Positions 27,801 through 37,568 of a stretch of DNA of 64,000 nucleotides are shown here, one piece after another (positions within the stretch are counted from its first letter, which is position 1; the number at the start of each line of letters is the position of its first letter). Made by a program: the position numbers and the translations under genes. The notes below the pieces were generated by a model that made no database searches, was not told where the DNA came from, and saw only the letters and a list, made by a program, of their open reading frames with translations. The stretch is taken from the NCBI GenBank assembly GCA_034620365.1, contig JAQGEQ010000351.1:558001-622000 (forward strand), written 5' to 3'. Source of the stretch: Pegea sp. RAD2-039 (Eukaryota; Chordata; Thaliacea; Salpida; Salpidae).

Positions 27801-29266
27801 TTATTTTACTAACTTTTTTTTAATGTAAAGTTAATTTGAGTATATTGGTATGGTTTTGCTATCTGATCAAAAAGTAATTTTATGTTAGTTGTTAAGAGTA
27901 TTTATCATTAACAATTTATGAAATTTAACTTTAAATAGATGATTTATTCAAATTAGTTTTATTTTTTTTAATTCTGGAACCGTTTTAAAAGAGTTTAAAG
28001 TAATGAATTTTAGTTGCTCATGAAAAATGTATCTTATTATGCCAGTTTTAAATGTAAATTTGTATAAAGGTTGTTGCCATCTCTTTTAAGCAAGCTGACA
28101 TTTAAAAGAAATTTTGAATTAAGGAAATCAGTTTTCAATCAGACTTTGCGGTTAAACAAAATGTTTATTCAATAATCTAAACTTGCTAAAAATTGATGTT
28201 TTGAATTAAAACTATTAATAAGATAATCGAAGTTTAGATTTATAAATTCTTGGCATCACAAGTAAATAGAAATAAAAGGTTGATTCCAAAAAGATTTGAA
28301 ACAAACCTTATATGAGATTCTAGGTATACACACAAGTGTTTATTTTTCTTTTATATTTGTTAAATTTAACTTCAATTGTAATCTACAAAGATATATTTTG
28401 TTTTTTGCAAATTTTGAATGTGTAAAAATTGACCTATTGGTTGTATGTGTTTCAAATCCACCAAATTATTCTATTGAATTAACAGTTTATCAGTCGTCTT
28501 TATTTTCATTAATTCAGCACTAAAATTTCTTCAAATTAATGTAATTTGTTGAACAATTTCCTCAAGTATCTTAAGCATCATTTGATCTTTTTTGATAAGT
28601 TAATAAAACCTTTACTGAAATGAAAAATCTCAATAACTTTGTAATATGAAAATATTAGAAAGTAAAAGTTAAAACAATATGAAAAAAAAAGAATTACAAA
28701 CTGATAAAATTAAAGAAAGTTCTTCAAGAATTTCTACTTAAAATAACTTGAAGTAAAAATGAAGATTAATCAGTGGTTTTAGACAGAAACATTAGTATTC
28801 AAAATGTGTCTTTACTTTGTAAAATCGATAAAAGAATATTTTTTGTCTTCGGTCACATTAGATTTTAGCAATCAGTAAATTTCAGATGAATAAGTTAACC
28901 AAATAAATTTCTATTATAATGACATTTTGCAAACCATAAAATACAGATATTTGAAGCTATGGTGGTTGGTTTCAACTTTTACACATATGGTGACTTCAGT
29001 GACTCCACAGAGATTTGAAAACTTTTTTTTATAAAATGTGGTTTTCGTTGACAAATTCAATAATGTTAATTATAGAAATTTTTTAGGAAAACAAATTAGG
29101 AGCTTAAATATAGATTAAAGATGAATTCTAACTTTATGATGATTTATATATCAGACTAATGTATTGATAAAAGATTTTTACAACTGTCAGGTTTTTGAAA
29201 CATAAATTTTAATAACAAATTCTGATTAGGAAGACTTTTAAGAACTAAAATTGATTTCATCTAGTA

Positions 29267-31895
29267 TCATGTTTCAACAATGTCTTCTTCATCAATATAT
29301 TCCATCAATAATCTATCTAAATCTTCATCATCATCTTTCTTTTTAGGCAAATCAGTTTGATCAGTTTGCTGAGACCACTCGGGTACAAATTCGTTTTTAT
29401 TCCCAAAGTTTGAAGATTTGCTTTTCGGTTTTTCACCTAAAAAATCAAGAATTAGCCGGCAGCAAAATCAACGAAGATTTTTGATTAATCGAATTTTATT
29501 GACAGTAAAGTCGATAGTATCTTCAGCTTAATTTACTCTTTATATGAACTAGGTGGTGAAAATAAAAGTTAATATTGAAAATGTTAGTTTTATAATTAAA
29601 AGGAAAATTATTGATTTTTTATCAAACTAAAAATTACTTTTTATCTGATATGAAGGCAAAAGTGAGAAGATTATACTGACCATTCAACAACCGTCGGCTT
29701 TCATCAAAATAACTATTAGGGTGTGTCACTTGAACAGCAGTGTGATCATCTAACTGAAAAACAACTTAAACTTGATAATTGCATGATAAGTGTTGATCTT
29801 TTTCACTTTTCAGTTCAACATTTAATTAAAGCTACTAAAGATAATTTACTGAAATGACCTACACCATGTTTTACAGCAAAATATTTCTGACAAGCGATCT
29901 GGTAATGATGCTTTTTCACCAAATCAACGATTTCATCGACCGAATTCTTCGGTGTTTTATAAGCAGCAAGACGTTGTCGAAGCAAACTTGGAGAACAGTG
30001 CTTAAAAGGGCATCCTAAATAAGAGCAAATATTAATAATGAGCAAATGTTAAAGTTGAAAGACAAACTGTATGAATTAATTACAAATAATACTTTCAATG
30101 AATTAAATAACGTTTTTGGTTTGAAGAACAAAGAAAGTTTTTATTTAAATAATACCGACCATGATGATCTTGACCAGACGGTGGGTTCTTAGTAATAATA
30201 TGCATGCAGCTGTACGGTGAGTAGTTGGTTCGTTTTCCTTCTTTTCCATAATTATGACGAATGTTGTACAAATATTGTTTGTCAAACTGATAAAAAAGAG
30301 TTGAGATTGGAAGTTACTGAAGTGAAGATTTAACCTTGTCTAAAGTCATTCCTTTGGTGAATTCCTTCCTCCAAAACTTGATAGCACTTTCAAGACTCAC
30401 TCCTATTCCTTTGAGGAAGAGTCCATACTGCATCCGTCCGTTATAACGAAGATGATGGGCATCTTTTAGGTGATCATGTAATTGACGCATGCACAGAGGA
30501 AATGACTCTTTAGAAAGCTGTAGAAGATGAAGAGGTAGGAATTTGTGGTCTTTTATACGAGGACTTACATGATCTATATCTTTTACTTCAATATTTCCTT
30601 CTTTATTTTTCTGATCGTAAGCAGCACTAACTGCTTCTTTACTGAATGATCTTAAAATCGGAAGGATTCGATCTTTTTCTTCTAGTTGGGGAAGCGCTCT
30701 TAAAGTCAGCTGTAAGAGAAGTCATTATAATAATTTTGATGAAGAAAAAAAATGACCTTACCGTCAGCTGATGTGAAAGATTTTCCCGAAATTTTGTACT
30801 CATTATTGACACAAAATTAGATTGAGATACAAAAGCAAATCCCTGATAAAGGAAGATATCAGTTAAAGGAAAAAGATATCAAAGAGGAAACTTACAGCAT
30901 ATAGAAACACTTTTCGGGATCTAACCAAATTCAAGACTTCAGTAAATGCGACTTTGTAAAAAGAAGTAGTTTTCAGAGATGCTTTTGTCAGCTCAAAGCT
31001 GCTCTTCAACAAGTTCTCACTGTGCTTTTCTTTTTCTTCTTCTGATATCTAAATTTTAAAATCTTAATGAGTAATAAAAAGTGTGGAAATCGATTGAGTA
31101 CCGGAGTGTATGTCATCGAATTGATGAGGAGGAACTGTTGGATACTTGCAGAGTCTTCACGTGAAAATCGGAACTTGAATAGATCAAGTTCTTTCTCTAT
31201 AAACCATTGACGTAAATCTTCACTAGAGATCATCATTTTAATGATTGCTTCTTGGAATAAGAAACAACTTACGATCGTGAATATGCTAGTCGTAAAATAA
31301 AATGAGATATGTGATCACGTTTGCGCCACTCAATTTCAGCTTCTGTTGGTTCATTAGAATTCTGTACGACGATTGTAAAAATTTATTTGTAAAATTGTGA
31401 AAGAAACTCAAGTTCAAACTAACCAACTAATCAAAAGTGTAAGCTAACTATGACAAGCACCTTTAGAAGAAAACCTTGGTAGTTTTTACGAAGATATTCT
31501 GTAAGTTTTTGATTGTAGATATCACTGGACTTTACATGAGAGATAGCTAAAGTATCCAAATAATACAAAACTGACAACAAATTATTTGTATGAATTAAAT
31601 TAAAATTGAAATAAAACGAGCCATAAAGATAAATAAATAAAAAAAATCTTTGTAACAAAAAGGTTACCCACCTTGCACTCGTTCAAAAGCATATGATTCA
31701 AACTCTTGTAAAGTTATATCATAAGTTGGTGGTTCATTGTATGTAGATAAAACATGAGGGTGAAGTTGCTCGCTGTAAAATCAAAGTTTACTTTATCTAA
31801 CAGAAAACTTCTTGATCTTACCTATCATAAAAGTTTAGTAAGTGTCTTCTACTTCTTCTTTTTTTGGCACTAGCTTTTCTCCCCACAAATTGCAT
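29267..31895 (-). CDS. PRIM2: DNA primase large subunit (p58)
   Basis: This is the regulatory subunit of the DNA polymerase alpha-primase complex, which starts RNA primers in nuclear DNA replication. Thirteen exons, from the right: 31895-31822, 31772-31672, 31570-31461, 31361-31273, 31222-31102, 31048-30896, 30842-30762, 30709-30569, 30517-30335, 30286-30160, 30014-29865, 29749-29681, 29436-29267. All junctions keep phase, giving 522 residues (human 509). Clear matches are [31 protein letters not shown], the GFAFV block and [13 protein letters not shown]. The four iron-sulfur cysteines are all present: C299 (LCMRQLH), C378 (YSCMHII), C395 (GCPFKH) and C435 (ACQKYF), with spacings 79-17-40 against 80-17-40 in human. 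The C-terminus is acidic, as in the family. The gene starts 133 bp downstream of NSMCE1 on the same strand. Confidence 0.96.
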
Positions 31896-32028
31896 GTTTC
31901 AAATTTACAAAGTTTACTATTGAAGTCTACGAAGTAAAAAATGTTGAAGTTTTAAAGTAAAAGAAATATTTTGTTAGAAAATCTTTGATAATGATAGTTT
32001 CCATGTGATTTATGATTATAAGCAACTC
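31896..32028 (-). promoter_or_regulatory. short NSMCE1-PRIM2 intergenic gap with an acceptor-like site
   Basis: Only 133 bases separate the NSMCE1 stop from the PRIM2 ATG. I see no AATAAA in it on the minus strand. A pyrimidine-rich tract ending in an AG acceptor (CATTTTTTACTTCGTAG) would place a splice junction near 31926, 31 bases before the PRIM2 ATG. This could be a trans-splice acceptor of an operon, a 5' leader intron acceptor, or chance within a compact promoter. Confidence 0.3.
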
Positions 32029-32856
32029 TTAAGTAGCTGTTCTTTTTCTTCCATGTTTTTTTGAATTATCATCACTTGATTGACGTAAGGAAGGTCCTTT
32101 GTGAACAAGAAGAGATAAACTTTTTACTTTAAAAATCATGTCTTTGTTCCATTCACATCTACAACTCTGACATCTTAACTTAATGCTTTGACTTGCCAAA
32201 ATATTCATATAATTAGTGATACAATAATCATGAAAACGTTCTTTGCACTTATCACAGTCAACACCACTAAGTACCAGTTTATTACAAGATTTACAAATTT
32301 TTACATCACATGAAAAGTTGTTCAATAGAAAATGTTCCAACTCAAAAATTGATTTAGTACTTAGTGAATAGCACCCATCAACAAGTTCAAGATAATCATT
32401 TCGTATTAAATCTTCTAAAAAATGGATGACATTTTTTTTTGACATCTTTTTCTTTAACTGGATATTCAAATTCAAGGCATATAATGAAGAAATTCTGCCT
32501 GGTGTTTTATTATCTCTTGAAACTAAATGCTCAATCAACTTCTTAAAGTATTCTGTTTCTGCATTACTAAATGATTTGAATAATAAACTTCTTTTTCGAT
32601 CAGGCAACATCTGGTACAATACATAATGGAAGCTTCCATCTTTTTCTTTTCTAACTAGTTTAATTTCTTTATTAAATGAATTAATTCTATTATTAACAGT
32701 GTTTAAGAAACGTTCCATCAAGTCTAATTTAAACTCAGTTTTATAAAGCTCACAAAACTGTTGCATCTTTTGATGGATTTTGTCTTGACTCTGTAATCTA
32801 TGCTGCATCATATACTGCACAAAAATAATGTGGCAATCTCCATAACCACCATCCAT
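32029..32856 (-). CDS. NSMCE1: SMC5-SMC6 complex subunit NSE1 (RING-type E3 component)
   Basis: NSE1 pairs with NSE3 in the SMC5/6 complex, which acts in recombinational DNA repair and replication-fork restart; its RING has ubiquitin ligase activity in other species. A single exon gives 275 residues (human 266). The open frame runs seven codons further upstream, but only from a TTG; the first ATG is at 32856 and starts MDGGYGD. The N-terminal two thirds are predicted winged-helix repeats (KLDLMERFLNTVN, NVIHFLEDLIRNDYLEL). The C-terminal variant RING has ligands C188, C191, C201, C204, H209, C212, C229 and C232, the C4HC3 pattern of NSE1. A basic tail follows (KKHGRKR). An AG acceptor-like site (TTTATACAG) sits eight bases before the ATG. 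Identity is firm for the RING and good over the whole length. Confidence 0.93.
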   Translation of the reverse strand: MDGGYGDCHIIFVQYMMQHRLQSQDKIHQKMQQFCELYKTEFKLDLMERFLNTVNNRINSFNKEIKLVRKEKDGSFHYVLYQMLPDRKRSLLFKSFSNAETEYFKKLIEHLVSRDNKTPGRISSLYALNLNIQLKKKMSKKNVIHFLEDLIRNDYLELVDGCYSLSTKSIFELEHFLLNNFSCDVKICKSCNKLVLSGVDCDKCKERFHDYCITNYMNILASQSIKLRCQSCRCEWNKDMIFKVKSLSLLVHKGPSLRQSSDDNSKKHGRKRTAT

Positions 32857-33935
32857 GTTTATATCTGTATAAACCAATTTTAGCTTTCTCTATTATAAGA
32901 AAATATCTATAAATAATTTTAATATCACATAATCAACTTATTGATGAACTATTTCTAAAACTTTATATTAAAAAGAAATAAAACAAAAAAATAATAAACA
33001 AACTGATAAACAAATATATAAATCTTAAATTTGTATGAAATATTTACCATGATTATAGAAAATAGGATGATAAAAAAATCTAGTTGTGAAAAATTATTCA
33101 TAGTTCTAAACGTAAGTTATTTTAGAAAAGAAAATAATTTAATTAAAAGTAGTTAAATAACTTATCCAAATCAATGTAGACAGTATAATATTATACAATA
33201 ATATATACTATATACATATAGCTAAATATAAGACAAACTAGATAAAATACAAACAGTAATCATTAAAATCCTATAAAAAACTTTTTCATCATAAAAATAA
33301 TAAATACTTAAAGCATATCTGATCATTTTGTTTGAAATAATATAATAACATGAAAAAATACTTTAGAAGTTAAATTAATAAGAGCTAGTATTGAATTTAT
33401 AAAGTATATATTAAAGGAACAAAGATAGAGATTTTTATAAACATAGTTTTAAACTACATTTTCATTAAATAATAGATTAATTTATTCATTTAATAATTCA
33501 ATCCTTTTTATTAGAATTCTAAATTATTAATCTAATTAACAAGTTTCTGATAAAAAAAAAATTAGAGAAAAGGTAAATAAAAACTTTTACTATTAAAAAA
33601 TACAAGGTATGATCAAAACTGTAAAATTCTAAACAAAATAAAAAATATAAATATTTGAAACTAAAGTAAGAAAGGAACCAGAGCTACTGATAGAGGCAAA
33701 AATTTGTTGGCGCCAAAACTAAAAGGTTTTTCTTCCGAAATGGTTAGAGAAAAATCAATTCGTTTGTAAATATTAATAGTTGTGTTAAATTTAAATTTTG
33801 CTTTTATTTTGTGTATCATCATAAATCGAAACCTACTTTTTAAAATATGTTCACTCATTGTTATATCTTTATTGATAATATATCTCTCATACATATACTT
33901 CATTAACGAGAATTTAACCTTGACCAAGAAATTGT

Positions 33936-34240
33936 TTACTGAGTTTTGTAGCCTGAAGCAGTATATGGGAGTTGACAGCCATACTCCACTAAAATTATAA
34001 TGAAGAGAAGAGTGTCTTGAGCAAAGCTCTTATACCCGATATTTGGTGACACGGCCCAGTTCCCCGGACAGTGACACCGTGGTCTACAATTTGTCGATTT
34101 TCTATCTGGGTTTACTCTTATAGCCGTGTCTTCGAGCACAAAGTGGGATTTGAAGCCATGTGTTTGATTTTTAGTAGCTAATCGCCGATAAATTTCGCTG
34201 ATAATCTTATTCATCGCCGATAAATTTAAGTGATAATAAT
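33936..34240 (-). mobile_element. short GC-richer element, possibly SINE-like
   Basis: About 300 bases markedly richer in G and C than both flanks. On the minus strand a 92-codon ATG-started frame spans it (key pieces RCHCPGNWAVSPNIGYK and VEYGCQLPYTASGY). The right end carries a two-copy tandem repeat of period 32. A sequence like the tRNA T-loop/box B (GGCTTCAAATCCCA) lies on the minus strand at 34157-34144. No clear box A, target-site duplication or A-tail was found. It may be a short interspersed element, a structured RNA gene or a fragment of a larger element. The open frame may be incidental. No second copy was seen in this window. Confidence 0.3.
34181..34240. repeat. two-copy tandem repeat, period 32
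   Basis: The core ATCGCCGATAAATTT occurs at 34181 and again at 34213, each followed by a TGATAAT-type tail. It forms one end of the GC-richer element. Confidence 0.8.
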
Positions 34241-35092
34241 ATGAAAAGTTATAATTTCTGGTGCTTTGGATATAATATGATTTTATTTAAGGCGGTGAAA
34301 ACTGATAGAAATTTTTAAACATTTCTTTTAATTTTCATTAAAGACATCTGATTGAAAATACATAATACAACAAAATGACCATCAAAAGCAGTATATATCA
34401 TCTTTTTTATATTGTTTACACTAAAAGTCTTAACAAAAGCATTCACTGTATAAAAAATGTAGTTTAAAAAATATAAATAAAACTTTCAATTGTTAAGTTT
34501 ACACTTAATTTAGTAAACTTTATTTCTATAATGTCTTTTTGTTAAGGCTTGTTGTAGTGCTACTTTAAATAAGCCAGTATCAAATGTTCATAGACGTTTT
34601 ACAAATCAGATATTTAAAAAATTATCATTGTACTGTATCTTAATATTTTTTAATGAACTAATCATAATTTCTTCAAGTTTTTACCACTTTACGATGACAC
34701 TAAATCTTTAGAATACAGTAACATTTTTCCTAAACCAATACAATTGATTGCAGTGAAGTTTGTAGTACTTTTGGTTAAAAAAGAAATTTTTAAACTCCAA
34801 AAAATTATTACGCAAGCAAATAGTAAGCAGAATTCATTTTTAGAATAAACGTTTTAGTGTTACACTGTTACTAATTGCTGTTGATTTTTTCCTTTTAATA
34901 AAATACGTAGTTTTATATTACCTACGTCAGTCGAGCAGTTATCATGTTTTGTTTGGTAATCTAACTTGATTTTGACGATTTAGGAAAAAAATTTATCGCA
35001 TGAAAAAGTTTGAATATTTTCCGAGGCTGAAGTTTCGATATAAATTGTGCTACTGAAAGTATATTCTTAGTTTAGATGCCAAAAGCTCTATA

Positions 35093-35458
35093 ATGACTTC
35101 CTCACCACGTTTTCTGAGTTTGTTAGAAACCGTTGTGACTCATGTGGAGGATTTGATGAGTTTATGTCTGTCGAATGATGCGAGTATTCGAATCTGGTTT
35201 TTCTGGGTACTAAAGACAAGTATTATCTTAACTTATCATACTTTCCCTAATCGACGTTTTGCTAATCGATGTTTTGAGACAGCTGTTCTGAACGTGTTAG
35301 TACAAAGTTCTTTTCGTACATTGACTGCCACCCTTCTTGTAGCCACCTGCGTGTTTAATTCCTTTATCTTTAGTAGTACTTGTTATACTTTTTTCTTTGG
35401 TTCATTACATTCTAAATTAAGGTGCCAGCAAGTAAAACATAAATGTGTAAATTAATAA
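35093..35458 (+). CDS. hypothetical 120-residue ORF
   Basis: An ATG-started open frame, less AT-biased than its surroundings, with a varied amino-acid composition and eight cysteines. The N-terminal third is helical and leucine-rich (FLSLLETVVTHVEDLM); the rest is hydrophobic with one possible membrane segment near residues 80-110 and a basic end. I recognise no family. There is no sign of splicing and no clear promoter. It could be a lineage-specific small gene, part of an element related to the GC-richer patch 0.9 kb to the left, or chance. Confidence 0.28.
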
Positions 35459-36644
35459 TTTCATCTTCATAATAGAATATTTCAATTTGATCAATGAGAT
35501 TAGTTTTGTTAACTTCTCGTTTGGTTTTTAGTTTTAGCATGTATGAGCAAGTATTTTTAAGGTTAGTTTTAAATGGTTCTGCATATTGTTGAAGTAAAAC
35601 TAACTTAAGTCAATTGTATCATTACAAACCAAATTATTGAGTTGTAATGATAAGATTGATTTCTGTGCATTTTTACCGCAAGTTCAAATATGGCTAGTTT
35701 TTTTTAACTTTTAGACTTGTCCTAACTAATTACACACTTTTACTTTGCGTGCTAAAAAGTTTCCTAAAATAAACATAAAAGAATAAGCTTAAAGTTTATA
35801 GAGCAGTAATTAATGACTTATCTATTTTCGATGATTTGAAAACTAACTACTTTAAACTTGTTAACCTCCTGTAATAAAAAAATTAATTCAGAGTTATAAG
35901 AAATTTGCCAAGATGCTTTTAAAAATAAATTGAAATTATAAATAATTTTTTATATAATTTATCAGCTGCAGAAGTTTCCAACAAAATTTGAATTTGCAAT
36001 ATTATTCAGGCTGTGAAACAAGTAAAAATCCTAACATATTAAAGTATTATTAAAGTTTAATACTCCACGATTTGCAACAATGTTTCAAATAAAAATTCTA
36101 AAATTTTTTAGAGTTTTTTATTGGTCACATTTTACTCTACGAAAATTTGTTTCCATGAAAGTGAAATTTAATTGCTTTAAAACTTATGTTGAAAATCTCT
36201 ATAATTGTATAAAAGTCAATTTCAAGACTTTCAATAATTTTATGAAGAGTTTTTCAAATAAATATAAATTAATCAACCTCTGAAATTTTTTCCAAATCAT
36301 CAAAAGTCGATTTTTATGAAATTAGTTAGACATTAAGATTTTATAATATAAAAATCAAGATCTGTAATTAGTCTAAAAACAAGTTATATAAAGTAATTTA
36401 GTATAATCAAATCTAGTGACTCATATAAAAAAATAATTTCTACTTTATTAAAAAGCTTTTAAAAATTTAAGAACCAAAAGTTAGATTTCAATATAATTAT
36501 TTGTTTGCATTTTCTTTAAATTAAAGAACTGATTCAAAACAGTATGTGTGTAAGTTTAAACCAGTTTTACTGCTACTTAAATAATCAGCCATCATTGAGC
36601 TAATAAGAAATGGTTCACTTAAGATTCTGAATTTGTTCAAATTA

Positions 36645-36688
36645 CTTTTTTTCACACTTTTTTTCATACTTTTTTTTCACACTTTTTA
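36645..36688. repeat. short tandem repeat of a T-rich unit
   Basis: About three copies of a T-rich unit with core TTTTTTTCACACTTTT, the middle copy reading CATAC. Confidence 0.6.
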
Positions 36689-37568
36689 TTTACACTAACA
36701 GTCGCCGGCAAGAATTGCAAACTCAAAAATAACGAATTTTAGAAAAGTAAAAGTAGTTGAATACATCAAGCAAAAGACGTTATAGAATTTCTGTATTTGA
36801 AAAACATCTAGAACAATTTAAGCTATTATAATGATGAATGTCAGTTTTACGAATATGTTGTAACGATTTTTTCCGGGGCTTGTAGTTACTTGATTTATTT
36901 TGGTTCATTTTTATACGATTGTTGCGATATCTTTTTACTTTTCGTGGAGACAAAAGTAAATCAATTTTAATAACTTGTATGTCCCAAAATTAAAAATCAG
37001 ATCTAGTTGACAAAAGGTTGCTCATTACAGCTACTAGTATTTCAAATTGTCTTTATTGTTAATAATTTTAAAATATATCAAGCTATATGTTCCTAATTGC
37101 AAAGAATTCTGGTTTAATCAAATAAAACAGCAAAATAGTGAATTGTGAGTTAAAATGTAAAGTACAATGATTATATAAAGTCAACAAATCTTGATAAGAT
37201 AAAATAAATAAGTCTTTTATATACAATCTTTACAAATGATATTGCACTGTGCCCTAAGGTTAGCATACAAGGTGGTTTCAACTGGTTATGTTGAACAAAT
37301 GAATCATGGTAACAGAAAACAATCTAATGGATACATAAACTTGTTTACATAAGAAAAATAGATTAATTTATTTACATTAATGAAAGATGTAATGAATATA
37401 CAGTTGTGGAAATATACAGGAAGAAAATAATTATTAAAGTATAATACAAGTAAATTATAAAATAATCTCATTATTAGTTTGCAAACTGTGTTGTTCATAA
37501 CGCCATAATTTACTATCTATTTACAAAAAATATAAACTTTTCACTTTTTCTAAAAAACTTGAAATAAT

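Larger units (their letters stand above)
16687..29266. other. 12.6-kb gene-poor AT-rich interval
   Basis: No family-recognisable coding region was found here. Small open frames at 18349, 18989, 21278 and 28296 have AT-biased composition, phenylalanine- and lysine-rich translations and no splice context. Three things stand out: a GC-richer open patch at 23322-23498, a perfect CRE palindrome at 24161-24168 and a hairpin at 24868-24893. The right end holds the 3' flank of PRIM2. Confidence 0.5.
32857..37568. other. interval between NSMCE1 and the JmjC gene
   Basis: Mostly very AT-rich non-coding DNA, especially 32880-33660. It contains a GC-richer short element at 33936-34240, a lone 120-codon ORF at 35093 and a small tandem repeat at 36645-36688. 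The open frames at 33661, 36080 and 37304 look like AT-rich chance runs. Downstream sequence of the JmjC gene lies at the right end. Confidence 0.5.

Noticed and set aside
28296-28523. 75-codon plus-strand frame
   Set aside because: Hydrophobic AT-rich translation with no signal peptide logic or relatives that I recognise.
29749-29755. Earlier acceptor for PRIM2 exon 12 (CAG before TTAG)
   Set aside because: It would give an immediate in-frame stop; the TTAG acceptor keeps the family-like [14 protein letters not shown].
31548-31570. Alternative acceptor for PRIM2 exon 3 at the later TTTAG
   Set aside because: It would drop residues aligned with the family's LLKSVENLG segment; the upstream TTGTCAG acceptor restores them in phase.
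32426-32626. 66-codon plus-strand frame
   Set aside because: It is an antisense shadow of NSMCE1.
32857-32877. Seven extra N-terminal codons for NSMCE1
   Set aside because: They would start at TTG; the first ATG at 32856 is the likelier start, and an acceptor-like AG lies between.
34144-34157. A tRNA gene at the box B-like sequence
   Set aside because: No cloverleaf, no proper box A and the wrong spacing.
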